Positions 1 through 12,320 of a stretch of DNA of 64,000 nt are shown in pieces. A model generated the notes under the pieces. The model made no database searches, was not told the origin of the DNA, and worked only from the letters and a program-made list of their open reading frames with translations. How positions within the stretch are numbered: the stretch's first letter is position 1; every line of letters begins with the position of its first letter. This stretch comes from Erodium maritimum. Taxonomy: Eukaryota; Streptophyta; Magnoliopsida; Geraniales; Geraniaceae. Location: the NCBI GenBank assembly GCA_963921825.1, contig OY997594.1:36636557-36700556 (forward strand), read 5' to 3'. Both the position numbers and the translations under genes were made by a program.

Positions 1-871
1 ACCACCCACGGTGGCCGGAGCTCCTCCCGAGCCTCCGGTCACCGGAAAACGTGAAATTTCTCTCCCAAACACCTCTAAAACGTCTCCAACACCTCTCTAA
101 TCTCTACACAACCCTAAACCAAATTTTAAAACTTAAACCCTAGCTTTCAAGAAAATAAACGAAACGAGAATCGGGTTAGTGCTTACTCGAGAGGAAGACG
201 AGGGGAAGAGATTTGCTCCTAGCTTCGAATCGATCCAAGGGTTGAAAATCAAACCCTAACTCCACTTCCTTTCTTCTCTCTTCTTCTCCTTCTTCTTCTC
301 TCTCTAAAACCTCTCTTCTTCTTTCTAATTTAATTAAAACTAACAACTAACTCCAAAAACTCCCCCCTTTTACCCATGTTCGGCCAACACTTCCCAACCA
401 CACCTTTTCCCTCCAAAAATTACACCACCATATAATTGACAAGTGTCAAGGTGGGTCCCAACCTTTTGGAAAATATCTAGTTGATATTTTCCAATCAGAT
501 TCGCGAAAAACGGACGTTTCGGGCCCCGAACGGGCACTTTTCCAAAAAAATTTTTAAACTGGACGGGCTTCAAGGAAACGGCCCAACTAAGACCGCTACG
601 ACGACGGCTAAGCTTTTCGGGTCCAAAACGGTCCTCGAATGGACCAAAACGTCGCTCGGGTGACTTTTCCAGCGAAAATCAATCTTTCCCAAAATGACCA
701 GAAAGTTGCCCTGAGTCCCCCGTAACTCATTTTAGTCGATAACGGGGTCAACTTAAGTCCGGCATGACCCTCGGGGTCAATTTAAGTTAAGTTAAGTGTT
801 TGTCTTAAAAAATTTTAAATTTTCCTGTTTTTCGCAGGTTTGACTAACGTTGACCAGAAGTGGTTATTACA
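1..871 (-). mobile_element. Gypsy (Tekay-like) LTR, cut by the window edge
   Basis: This is the same LTR family as 8756-12388, 26596-29775 and the two LTRs of the full element at 47772-59691. It shares the phrase around 490-660 and the terminal run ending in ggttattaca. The family LTR runs TG..CA on the opposite strand, so this copy is minus-oriented and shows only the U3-side part of the LTR. Its end at 871 joins directly to LINE sequence, so it was inserted into a LINE. Whether it is a solo LTR or belongs to a whole element lies outside the window. Confidence 0.85.
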
Positions 872-2131
872 TGCGAAATGGTGGTGGAGATTTGCTTTTG
901 ATTAATCATCTACACGGAAACAAGTCATCTTTTCAAAATTTGGCTGGTAGACCCAGGATAGGAATCTGAATTCCTTACACTTGACTCCAAATTCCAGCCT
1001 CTTCTCTCACATTTACTCTCTTATTTGTGATGCAAGTTTCAGATCCTTGTTTGATCTTTCTGGCTTAAAGTGGTCCTTAGGAAATGGGACTAGAATCCAT
1101 TTTTGGCATATTCATTGGCTCGGAGATATATCTCTTAAATTCTCTTTTTGATAATATTATTTTTACTAAGCAAGCAAAAATATGCAAAAATAGCTCAGAT
1201 CTGGTTAGAAGGTTATTGGTTCTTAAGCTTCAAACGGGGGCTCAGGGTTTCTGAATTTGGGGCAATTGAATTCTGTGTGCTCCATTTTATGTCAAATAGC
1301 AACTTCATTAGTCTCTAACTCTCTATCCCGGCAAGAAAAAGGAAATACATTCTTAGTTCAAAGGCCTACCACTTGCTTGCAGATCAAGGTACACAAAATC
1401 TCCCTTCGACAAAACTCCTATGGACTCCTTCCATTTCTCCTAAAATCTCAGCATTTGTATGGCTATGTTGTCTTCATGTAATACCTACCAAGTGCTTCCT
1501 GGAGAGTAGGGGATTTAATTGTAACATGGATCAGATTTTGTGCCCTTTTTGCAACAATGATTTGGAAGATCTACAACATTTACTTTTACACTATCACAAA
1601 ACATGGTCAATATGGTCTTCAACTGGTTGGGATTCAAATGGGTAATGCCTTTTGATATTCATATTCTTCTCATTGCATGAACTTCCTTCAACAACAAGGA
1701 ATCTAAAAAACTGTAGCAGATTATAATCTTCTTAGCACTTTGGTTCATTTGGAATGCAAGGAACAACTTAGTCTTTAATGGTGTCATTGTTTCACTTGAG
1801 GAGATCCTTTCAAAAATTCAGAATTATGCATTCTCAATCCTTTAGACCAACTCTAAGCCTCACATCCCTTTCACCATCCAACATTAGACAACTGAACCCT
1901 CTTTTTGCTATCTCTCCATAGGAAGACTAACTTCCTTTTAATAGTTAAGTTTCTAATGAGCTTCACTGTGGTTTTTGAATTCTTGTTACTTCTCTTGATG
2001 TAATATCTTACCTGAGAATTCAAGCTTGGTTGCTTCAAATTACTCTCATCTGTATGTGACGGATCATTCCATTAGTTTTGTCGTTGTCTTAAAGGCTTTA
2101 ACCTTTCAATCTATTTGTTGATAAAAAAAAG
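872..2131 (+). pseudogene. LINE (L1-type) ORF2 C-terminal remnant with 3' tail
   Basis: The stretch holds a degraded C-terminal part of an L1-type ORF2. It includes a segment reading GNGTRIHFWHIHWLGD near 1085-1130, then a zf-RVT-like region (1420-1640) with the KISAFVWLCCLH core and a CPFCNNDLEDLQHLLLH zinc-knuckle-like motif. Near 1735-1780 is a WFIWNARNNLVFNG motif typical of the end of plant LINE ORF2. Stops and frameshifts interrupt it throughout, so it is dead. It ends in an A-run at about 2124-2131 after a short AT-rich 3' UTR. The 5' side is cut by the Gypsy LTR at 1-871. Confidence 0.8.
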
Positions 2132-2305
2132 ATCACATGGTGATGTCATGGTCGTAGGACTAAGAAACTACTTAGGTAGTTGAGATACACTCATGTCTCT
2201 ATTCTATGGAGTATTCTCAAGGTGGATCGTCTAATGTCAAACTCTTTAGCATCTGTGACTGTGACTCATATCCCTATATTCATTATCAGTAAAACATGAT
2301 CCTCT

Positions 2306-3308
2306 CTAAACTAAGGAAAAATGGAATTCAGTCCTTCTAATTTCCTCTCTCGCCTAAAACCCCTTTAACCTTCTACCTCTGTCGTCAGTGGCCTCCTTCG
2401 GCCTTCCACTACCAAGGCGGACGCCGGTACTTCTCCCTTCTCCTTCCTCATCCTCTTGCTCCCTTGGTTTTCTTCTTCGCCGCCCTCTTTTAAGATATTT
2501 TCTTCATTGCTCCATCTCGGTTCGTCGTCGGCCCCTCTCTAGCTTACTCTTGTTGACCTCACTGTCGTCATTTTCCCTCCCTAGCCCTGTCGCCCTCGTC
2601 CTCGCGAGACTCTCATATTTGACTCCTCATTTTTTTCGCTTCTAGATTTGGCTCACTACTCGACTCTGCTCAGCTCCTTTGTCTCGTGATGGTGTCAGTT
2701 GTCTATGGTTGGTTGAGGTTTCTCTGGCTTGGCACTTGTTCGTCCTTCCCCCTCTCATGGCTGTTTTCTCCGGCGCTCTGTTGCTTCCTTTCCGGGTTGT
2801 TACTCCACCCGCTGCTCCTTAGTTGTCTCAAATTCGCCGCCGTCGTCTCACCTGATCTCTACTGGTATGTTGATGCCCCCTCGTCTTCCAACCTTTTCAA
2901 GTGTCTCGCCTTGACATGCGCATCTAGGGATCGTCTTCTATCTGGTCTCCCGTGACTCACTCCTCTCTGGCCCTCCGTCGAACCTCAGTTTCTTCGCCTT
3001 TCTTGCCTGCTCGGGTGGGCTCTCGTCCCCTCGTCTTCCGCGATGCTGGACGCCGACCGCATGATAACCTCTTCTCCCCCCGGTGCTTTCGTGGTACGTG
3101 TGAGGGATGATTACGCGTCGTCCTGAGGAGCTCGTGTGGCTCTCGAGATGTTGCATTTAGCTCTTCCCCAGGCCCATTTTTTTCTGCTCTTTCTCTTTGG
3201 GCCTCTTTCTATATCTGGACTTATAGTCTATCCCTCTTCATTATCTTGTAATTCTCTCGGGATTGTAATTACTTGGATGAATCAAATCATTTTTTTGCTG
3301 ATAAAAAA
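2306..3308 (+). mobile_element. RT-less poly(A) retroposon (LINE-derived, about 1 kb)
   Basis: The block ends in a run of nine A (about 3302-3310) after a LINE-like 3' UTR. It is flanked by near-identical repeats: aaaacatgatcct at 2291-2303 and aaaacatggtcct at 3308-3320, a TSD with one mismatch. The 5' part is CT- and CG-rich like a LINE 5' leader. Short open frames exist (for example 2388-2645) but are low-complexity Ser/Leu/Pro-rich and resemble no domain I know. I read it as a LINE derivative that kept both ends and lost its coding core. A SINE is less likely because I see no tRNA-like head. Confidence 0.55.
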
Positions 3309-3399
3309 AAACATGGTCCTTTCATCAAAATTACACTAGCTCTAACTATCGAGTTAGGCTAGGGATGAATTAATGGATTCACTCCTCTGTCTTTAAGAG

Positions 3400-5180
3400 T
3401 TCTACTATTAGGGAAATGTTCCCTAATAACTTATGGGAAGTAATCCATTTGCGTTTTCACTAACTTTACAATTTAATGATAATAAGATGTTTATCAACTA
3501 TTATTAACTCAAATGATATAGTAAAGGGTTGGCTTGTTGTAGGGAATAAAAATCAAGATATGTATCGTGACATCCACTAAAATCTCAACCAAAAATTCAA
3601 TCATCTGTGGATATGTTGATGGACTTTTGCACATATTTTCATGTTCCCTTCAAGTATCTCACCACTTTTTTCCACAAATTTCCAATGTGCAATCCTTAGG
3701 TTGCTTTGCAGTCTACATTAGCTTTCCAAGTGCATGATTAATGCCTGGTTTTGTACAAAATTTCTACAAGAGAAGAATAGGGATATTTTTCATTTCTTTA
3801 TGTTCCATATGATTATGAGGACATAGCTTAAGATCAAGTTTGTCCCTATATTGCATTAGGACTGTACTAGAAGAATATGACATCATGCCAAATATCTCAA
3901 GAATCGATATATGCCTTTAGAGACAATCCTAAAATTCCAAGTGATCTTTCACGAAATATTTCTACTCAAATCACATAGGATGTCTCACCCATATCTTTCA
4001 TTAAGTAGACTAAGATCTCTACTGGCCAATATGATATCATCAACCTACAAAATCAAAAGTATAAACTTATTCCCTTGAGGTTTATACATGGATTTACAAT
4101 GTTTTATTTGAACTAAAAACTGTAATGATTTTATCAAACTTTAGATACCATAGCCTCTAAGCTTGCTTAAGTCCATAAATTGATTTCTTGAGTTTGCAGA
4201 CTAAGTCTTTCTGTTATGAAGCCTTTAGGTTAACCCATATAGACTTATTCTTCCAAGTCTTCATTAAGAAAGACTGTTTTCGCATCCATTTGGTGTAGCT
4301 CGAGCTCATAGTGAGCGAACAGTGCCATGATAATAATGATGGAATCTTTCCTAAATATAGGATAAAATGTCTCGGTATGATCAATTTGTTCATTCTAATG
4401 AAAACCTTTGGCTACACGTTTGGTCTTATGTCATTCAATATTGTTGTTGCAATCCTGCTTAGTCTTTAATACCTACTTTCACCCGCCTGACTTATGTCAT
4501 TTAGGAAATTGACCAACATTCCATAGTTTGTTCTAAGCCATAGATTCATCATTCATGAAAAATAATCCAATTATCTATAGTGGAGTATGAAAAAAAATCG
4601 GATCCTTAATAATCCCTTCATTAAATTATACTTGATATGATCATCATTGGCAATATTATCCTTATGGAGTGAATGTTCATTTGTAAGGCAGTCGTTATTT
4701 TCCAATGTTTCAACAATGAGAGTATTCCCAACAACATTCAGAAGTGAATTAAAGGAATATGAACCTTGACTTACCGAATGCTTACATGTATTACTTTAGC
4801 ACTCCCACTAATATCGTCATTCATAAAATGTAACATTACAAATTTTTAACACCTTTCGGCTACACCATTCATCCATGGAGATCCGGTGTTGAGTATTGAG
4901 CAGCAACTCCAAGTTTTTGGAGTGATCTATCAAAAGGTCCACGATGTTGTCTTGTTTCATCATATCTGCAATAAAATTCACTCAACCTTAAAAGTTGGAA
5001 AAAAAAGGTCCACTAATGTCTAATGAATGATTTCAAGAAATTATGTATTTCTTATGTCTTCTTTCTTCGAGTGTGTAGTTTTCTTTCCCATAATCAAACA
5101 TACACTCTTTATGATTGGTGAAGTTCAGATTCAGGATGACTTCAACTTTTACCAATATCAATATCCTCATCTATTCATGG
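3400..5180 (-). mobile_element. Decayed Copia element fragment
   Basis: On the minus strand the stretch contains recognisable Copia pol pieces in the normal order. Integrase-like sequence (near 4850-4920) carries the NGVAER motif. Reverse transcriptase pieces (about 3980-4330) include LKKSIYGLKQA and a YVDDI-type box. It is an old, heavily broken fossil with many breaks, and I find no LTR or flanking TSD for it. Confidence 0.7.
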
Positions 5181-5189
5181 GAGATGTGT

Positions 5190-5740
5190 CTGATGAGAGC
5201 ATATCTTGTAGGGTGTTTTTGCATGCATATGCACACATTTGCTCTTATTTTGTCCTTATTTTGTTTTGTGAGCCTCTAATTTTTCATTCTCTTTTTTGGT
5301 TGGTTTTACCCATAAATGTGATTATGATGCTCAAGATTGGAGAGCGGATCCGCATGAAGAAAGTAAAGGCCTGTAAAAGGCAAGTGAAGGCTCAACATGT
5401 TTTCATTCCCTACATCCCCACATCGTGTGAAGTCTTGTCCTCAAGGCGTGGAGTCCCAACAATTAAATGGCATGGGACCTTCAGCTCCACGACATGGAAG
5501 GATGGCTCCACGACTTGGTTTAGGCCTTTGAGCCTAAAAGTGAATACACCTTTTGATCATAAACATTATAGATCTTAAAACATACATCAAATATCATGAA
5601 ATAATTATATTTATATTAAATAAAAATTGTATGACCTTAACCTTACTTGATACCACATGTAAGTAATAATTTACATCAACCCTAAATCGTGGACATCACA
5701 AAATAAATATATGGAAATGATTATTAAGAATACCTCCATT
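5190..5740. other. Unassigned AT-rich stretch, possibly an LTR fragment
   Basis: I recognise no gene here. A 183-codon open frame (5027-5578) runs across the end of the Copia fragment into this stretch. It has no domain I know and is probably chance. The phrase with two tccacgac boxes near 5490-5520 and the TTTTG-rich part near 5210-5290 resemble LTRs of large plant Gypsy elements, but I cannot place the ends. Confidence 0.25.
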
Positions 5741-5745
5741 CATGG

Positions 5746-6682
5746 TCTTTTTATAAGTAAAACAAGATATATTAGATCCCTGCCTTTGAAATAAAGGGCT
5801 AGAACATGGGTTATAAGAAACCCCTCAAACCAGAAACAATCAACCCAACAAAGGTTGAAACTTGAGATCTATAACAAGGAGGTCTTACACCTAAGTTTCT
5901 CAACTATGAAGAACAAAACAAGAATAGCAGCGACCAAAATGTTTAATCCATAAAGCTCAGAACCACAACGAAACGAAAAAAATAATAAGGCATCAACGGA
6001 AAAACTAAACCAAAAATTCTAATTGAACCGACCACAAGACGTAACCCAAACAACTACCACCAAATAGAACCAGAAACTCGAGCTCCACGCGCCTCAACAA
6101 CGACCAAACCACCATCGGCCAGATGAACATGGGCAAACAACCTGAATAGCAGCGCACGAAGAAGAAGCTTAGAATAGGGGAAATGATCCTCCATGCCCAC
6201 GGTCAAGACAAGCCCCTCATATCAGTCTCAGCATCCGAAAGAAGCTTACCCTTGTCCAACACCAAACAACAACACACGGAGAGTTAACCTAGATCTCTCT
6301 CCATTAGAATAAGAGAGAGAATGAAGGTTAAGCACATATAAGTTGAAAAATGAGAAGACCGAGAGAAGAACCTAGTACACCAGGTAGTGAAGCGGTAAGT
6401 AGAGTAGCGATACACGACCGACCAACCGCAACGAAGTATAGGAGACGTGTCTTGGAACCAGTTATCAGATCCGAGCACAGACACGTTGGGATATGAGGGA
6501 GGGGGATAAGAAGGACATATATAGGTTCCTCTAGAGACCTCCAAGCCAAAAGGACGACCAGGCTAACCTCTAGTGGGGGTGCATATAAGCTAGGGTTAGG
6601 GGTTTCTTAGAGATAGTTTAAAGGGTTTGATTTTATAGAGAGCGAAAGTTTTCCAAGTCTTAGATTTTTAAAAAGAAAGACG
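5746..6682 (-). mobile_element. Short RT-less retroposon (LINE-derived)
   Basis: A T-run (ctttttataag at about 5749) reads as a short A-tail on the minus strand. Imperfect flanking repeats at 5731-5745 and 6683-6697 agree at about 12 of 15 positions and share attcatg. The minus-strand 5' part (6600-6680) holds an aaacccctaaccctag-like leader. Two short overlapping open frames (6284-6549) have no known domain. The architecture matches the other LINE-derived retroposons in this window, but the TSD is worn and the call is tentative. Confidence 0.4.
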
Positions 6683-6839
6683 TCTATTCATGATTGTAGA
6701 CGCACTTGATATTGGTTTCTTTTCCCTTGCTTATACACTCTGATCTGTTTGTTAATTGTTTGTTTTTATCGATCAAGTCACATGATTTATAGTTGGACCA
6801 AAGTTTCTTATTTAAGGTTTCATTAGGACTTCCATTGTG

Positions 6840-8755
6840 TCAAGAAAGGAAGTTTCAAGCTCCCACAACTCCCCTCCTCGACCCTTTATCTCTTATTGCG
6901 ACATAGATGGTTTCAATCTCTTATTTTCAGGATTGCATGTCACATTATCCGGGTTGACTTCATGAGATTTGTTCACTAATTTTTCACCATTGGTTTGCTC
7001 GATAAATGTTTGAATTCGATTTTCATTGTCATTATTCCTAAGATTTCTTTCCCTATGGAGTTCTCAGATGTAGTCCTTTTAGCCTTACCACTGGGAGTTA
7101 CAAGGTTATTGTCAAACTCCCTCCCTCCGCCTTCACTTTGTTATTGGTAATCTTGTCGGCGATACTATGTTGGCTTGCATCGAGGGTCGACATATGATGG
7201 ATAGCTGATGGTGGCTAACGAGACCTTGGATAACATTTTCCGTAAGAAGAGGCATCGAACTTGGCCAGTCTTGATTTGGAGAAAGCAGTTGACAAGGATG
7301 ATTGGTTGTATCTTAAGAGGGTGATGATCGCTATGGTTTTGGGTCTCATTAGATTATTTTGACTTTTTTTGTCTTCAAGGTCATTCTTTCGTTTTTATCA
7401 ATGGATCCTCGTCTACCCAATTTCCCATTTTTCGAGGAGTTCATCAAGGGTGTCCTATCTCCCCATCTTTGTTCATTATAATTTTTGAGGGCCTTCATCG
7501 GTTCTTTGAACGAAGTATTAGAATGAGCTTATACAATGGAGTTTGGGTTGGAGCTAATATTTGCATCTCCCACATTCAGTCTACGGATAACACTTTGTTA
7601 TTTTTGGAGGTAGATCTCTTACATCTCTATCACGTCTGTTTATTGCTACTTCATCTTTAGTTGATATCGGGGTTACAAAAAAACTTTGACAGTTTGATTC
7701 TTTTAACCTTTGGTATTGATATATCGTCCAACTTTGCTCCTTCCTCGTCTTTGGACTGTGAATTGTGTCACCTTCCCTTTACTTATTTGGAGTATCTTTC
7801 TGGAGCTAACCTAAGGCATGTCTCCTTTTGGAACCCAATTATTTCCAAGTTTCGAGTGATGCTTAGGGTATCGCAATCTCTCCTTCTCTCTTTGTGAAGT
7901 CGCTTGACGTTAATTCGTTCTACTTTATCTAGCCTCTCGTTTCTCACATGTTGATTTTTCGAGCTCAAAGTAGGTTTTACATCTCGTGGAGACGATCCAA
8001 CAATGCCTCCTTTATGATTCCTCTTCAAGGAGTATTTTTTTGCCAAAGTTGGTTGGAACAAATTGTGTCGTTCCAACTTCGCAGGAAGTCTTAGTGTACG
8101 TAACCTAAAGGCGGTCAACAAGAGCTTGCTCATCATGTAGTGGTACCGGTTTTCCATGGAGCGGGCTTCCTTATGGAGGAGGGTGTTATGTGCTCATCAT
8201 GGCTAGATTGAGTCTAAGTGGAAATTTTCTTTTCATTCACTCGCTTATCGTTGTTATTTTATGGTTCTTCATCATATTGCTCAATTGGCTCAAGATCCTC
8301 ATTTTCTTGGAAAAAAATATTCCGATCCAAGGTTCATTGGGTGTTAGAGTCTGGTGTTTCATTTATTTTGGGAGGATGTATGGATCATGGATGTTCCTCT
8401 TTCGACTTTGTTCCTTTTCCTTTTCTTATTCCCAGTGGAGCAAGGTCAGATGGTTATTCATTTGAAATCAAAAGTCGGGGTGAACTTCACTTTCTATCTT
8501 GATCTTCTAGATATAGAGCTTCTTTCCTTAGACGACTTCCACTCCTTTCTCTTGGATGTTCGTCAAGATTTCTCCCACCCAAACAGGTTGAATTGGTCTT
8601 TGGATTCTCTTGGTTTCTCGACTTGGACATATTTTGATGCTTTTTATAATGCCAACGGATTGGAATCAGTTGGCGGGCCTTTTTCAGTTTGGAAGAGTGG
8701 TAATCCTCATAAGTTCCAATATTTTTCTTGACTCGTCGCTCTCAAGGCCATCCCT
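6840..8755 (+). pseudogene. LINE (L1-type) ORF2 remnant, reverse transcriptase part
   Basis: Plus-strand pieces in L1-type ORF2 order can be seen: the RT N-terminal part (about 7010-7330; SLIPKIS-like, then LDLEKAVDKDDW matching the plant LINE LDFEKAFDKVDW box), an RGVHQGCP-equivalent region near 7430, the palm segment GANICISHIQSTDNTLLFLE (7548-7610), where the usual FADD box reads STDN, and a post-RT segment (7660-7870). Near 8370-8730 the post-RT linker leads into the zf-RVT region (VWKSGNPHKFQYFS). Many frameshifts and stops make it a dead copy. It is interrupted at 8755 by a Gypsy solo LTR and resumes at 12389. Confidence 0.85.
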
Positions 8756-9336
8756 TGTCATGCCCCAAATTCAGTAGAACCGAACCCGGAACGCGAACGT
8801 TTAAGACAATAAAACATTTCTAAACCTTTTAAATATATCTCTTTAAAACCACCATTTTGTTAATCAAAATAATAATTTACAACTCAATAGTACGTCCCAA
8901 CAAGCGGACAAAATACAAGGCGTACGTCGCTAGACTCAAAAAGGAAACCCGGACTCCCGCTCCTAGCTCTTCAAGCTTCGAGAGCTCACCTAGTCCGTCC
9001 CGCGACCAGTACCTGTAGGAAAAGCAGCTAGGGGTGAGCGTTCGCTCACCACCACGGATACCAGACTAACTACGGCATACTTAGCAGAACAATGCCGGTA
9101 ACACCAACAACAAACCCAACACCGGGGACTACTATCCCCAACTCAAGTAACCCGACTGACACACAACTGTTACTTTCCTCAACCGACTCAACACTCGGAC
9201 ACGTAATGTAGACCCGACACAACGATTACGACTTCCCCGAAGGACACGAAAGACAACCACGCAACACCCAAGATCACAAAGGGTCGCACACCAAACAAGA
9301 TCGCAAAGGATCGCACTCCAGCTGCTCAGTACCCCT

Positions 9337-9560
9337 GCCCTTTTCCCAACACGACGGTTGGATCAGGCGGCCGACCTATCGCACTTTTCCCAACACGACG
9401 GTTGGATCAAGCTGTCGACCTGTCGCACTTTTCCCGACACCCAATTGGATCAGGCTGTCGACATGTCCCACTTTTCCCAACACGACGGTTGGATCAGGCG
9501 GTCGACCTGTCGCACTTTTCCCGACACAAAGTCGGATCAGGCTATCGACTTGTCACTCAC
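9337..9560. repeat. Minisatellite in Gypsy LTR, unit about 42-44 bp
   Basis: About five tandem units are built on the phrase cgacctgtcgcacttttccc followed by a gttggatcaggc-type segment. The same array occurs, inverted, in the LTRs of the full element (about 49840-50060 and 58895-59110), so it is a fixed component of this LTR family. Confidence 0.85.
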
Positions 9561-9634
9561 CAACCCCAGGTAACCACAATCACAATCACAAGCAAAGTTC
9601 AACAACAGCAACAACACCGGTTTAACACTCCACA

Positions 9635-9960
9635 TGCACTCATGGCCACCCAAGACACCAACGGTAAAACACGGTTTCAATAACCCCACAGGCACTCATG
9701 GCCACCCAAGACACCAACGGTAAAACACGGGCTCAACAACCCCACGGGCACTCATGGCCACCCAAGACACACCAATAGTAAAAATACGGGCTCAACAACC
9801 CCACGGGCAGTCATGGCCACCCAAGACACACCAACAGTAAAAACACGGGCTCAACAACTCCACGGGCACTCATGGCTACCCAAGACACACCAACAGTAAA
9901 AACACGGGCTCAACAACCCCACGGGAACTTATGGCCACCCAAGACACAAACTAAACAATC
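9635..9960. repeat. Minisatellite in Gypsy LTR, unit about 57-59 bp, six units
   Basis: Six tandem units carry the phrase catggccacccaagacac and a segment with ctcaacaaccccacgggc. Homologous arrays have about ten units at 27540-28090, six at 49450-49790 and five at 58560-58830, so unit number varies from copy to copy. The short open frames predicted here are by-products of the repeat. Confidence 0.9.
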
Positions 9961-11008
9961 AACCTCCGGGCATAACCAAATGCCTCCAGTAATTCTAATA
10001 TCGATAACTTCACTGCTCCTACGACACTACTAAGTGTCACATACATTTCTATTATTTGATACGTTCCCATATCATACGACACCACCCGGTGTCGCCTGCC
10101 TTTCTATCATTCGATAAACTTAATTTACCCACGACACCCACGTGTCACATGCATTTCTACTGTTAACTTTCCCTAGTCAGGGCCGAGATCCGGCTACTTT
10201 TCCCTACCTTCGTATGTTTTCCCCAAAAGCTCACAATCAAGCTCCGGCGTGATCACGATCACTCGCCCAGCTTTCCCTTTCCTCTGTCGGTGGCACGATC
10301 TAATAAGAACACAATTTAAAACACTTTTAAGCTCGCATGCATAAACTGAACTTTAATAAACTTGACGCCTAAATGTAACCCCGACAATGTCGATCACTCC
10401 CAAACTTCCCAATTACTCGACATTGTCGATAATGGACCCAAAAAGGCCCGTTTCGCCCGACCCGGCGAATCTGCCCGGGATTGGAAAACGTCCTTTCGGG
10501 GCTCCGAAAATTCCCGTTTTCGTTTCTACGGTCTTAGAATAATTCAAGGGTTCCTATGCACTCGACGGAATCAATTTCCGACTTCCGAGTAATTTAATTC
10601 GCGTTTAAAGTTTCTAAACCCGTCAATTACAACTTTCACAATTTAATTCCAAAATTTGTTCCGGGTGTGGATTAACTACTTGGGGAACGTCCTAAACCAC
10701 CCGAACACGAAAACCCGATACCCGAGCAAGTGGGCCCCACCCGGCCCTTAAGACCTGAGGGTGGTTGGGTTGGTTTTGGGCGGGTTCACCATGGTGGTGG
10801 CCGGTCCTAGCTCCGGCCAGCCACCATACACGGTGGCCGGAGCTCCCCCGAGCCTCCGGCCACCGGAAAACGTTCATCTTTCGCTCCAAAACGTCTCGAA
10901 CGAATCCCACACCTCAACACACCCATAGTTTACTCGTTTTAACCCAAACCCTAAACTTTAAACGTACCAAAACGAAAATCGAAAGGGTACTCACTGTAGG
11001 GAATGACG

Positions 11009-12320
11009 GTGGGAGCTCGATTCCTTGATCGTTGAGACGATCCGTCGGTTGGATCGTCGGTAAACCTCAATACCCTAAACTTTCTTCTCCTTTTCTCTCC
11101 ACCTTCTCTCCTCTTTCTATCCCCTTTCTCTCTCTTCAAACTCACCCTTTTCTATTTTTTTGAAAGTGGCCGAACCTCTCTACTCATTTCCCATTTGTTT
11201 GTTCAAAACTAACACCAACTTTCCATATTTACAAAACTAACACTAAAGTCTCATCTTTTGTTTTGTTCAAAAAAAAAAACCTAACACCACCACATAATTG
11301 ACATGTGGCAAGTGGGTCCCACACCTTTTGGAAAGTATCTTCTATATATTTTTCAGTCAGATTCGCGAAATTCGGCTGTTTCGGGCCCCGAACGGGCACT
11401 TTTTCCAAGAATTTACGAAACTTCACGGGCTACAAGGAAACGGCTCAACTAAGACCGCTGTGAGGACGGCTAAGCTTTTTGGATCCGAAACGGACCTCGA
11501 ACGGACCAAAACGTCGCTCGGTTGACTTTTCCGGCAAAAAGTCAACCTTTCCCAAATTGGTCAGAAAGTTGTCCTGAGTTCCCCGGAACTCACTTTAGTC
11601 GATATCGGGGTCAACTTAAGTCCGGTATGACCCTCGGGGTTAGCTTTAGGTTTATTTAAGTGTTTGTGGGAGCTCGATTCCTTGATCGTTGAGACGATCC
11701 GTCGGTTGGATCGTCGGTAAACCTCAATACCCTAAACTTTCTTCTCCTTTTCTCTCCACATTCTCTCCTCTTTCTATCCCCTTTCTCTCTTTTCAAACTC
11801 ACCCTTTTCTATTTTTTTGAAAGTGGCCGAACCTCTCTGCTCATTTCCCATTTGTTTGTTCAAAACTAACACCAACTTTCCATATTTACAAAACTAACAC
11901 TAAAGTCTCATCTTTTGTTTTGTTCAAAAAAAAACCTAACACCACCACATAATTGACATGCGGCAAGTGGGTCCCACACCTTTTGGAAAGTATCTTCTAT
12001 ATATTATTCAGTCAGATTCGCGAAATTCGGCTGTTTCGGGCCCCGAACGGGCACTTTTTCCAAGAATTTACGAAACTTCACGGGCTACAAGGAAACGGCT
12101 CAACTAAGACCGCTGTGACGACGGCTAAGCTTTTTGGATCCGAAACGGACCTCGAACGGACCAAAACGTCGCTCGGTTGACTTTTCCAGCAAAAAGTCAA
12201 CCTTTCCCAAATTGGTCAGAAAGTTGTCCTGAGTTCCCCGGAACTCACTTTAGTCGATATCGGGGTCAACTTAAGTCCGGTATGACCCTCGGGGTTAGCT
12301 TTAGGTTTATTTTCCAGTTT
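11009..12320. repeat. Tandem direct duplication of about 657 bp inside the solo LTR
   Basis: The sequence starting gtgggagctcgattccttg at 11009 starts again at 11666. The two copies then run in parallel with only a few differences to about 12316, giving two near-identical 75-codon open frames (11298-11525 and 11953-12180). Other LTR copies in the window have this segment once. The junction lies in ordinary LTR sequence, so the likely cause is unequal exchange or replication slippage after insertion. Confidence 0.9.

Noticed and set aside
2388-2645. Ser/Leu-rich frame as a signal-peptide-bearing small protein
   Set aside because: It sits in the CT-rich head of a retroposon, and low complexity accounts for its hydrophobic look.
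5027-5578. 183-codon open frame as a host gene
   Set aside because: It begins inside recognisable antisense Copia sequence, runs on into unrelated repeat-like DNA and has no domain or splice structure. It is most likely a chance frame.
9358-9683. Repetitive peptide (DLSHFSQHDGWI-type units) as a secreted repeat protein
   Set aside because: It is the translation of the 42-44-bp LTR repeat and recurs on the opposite strand in other LTR copies (49825-50040 and 58852-59112).
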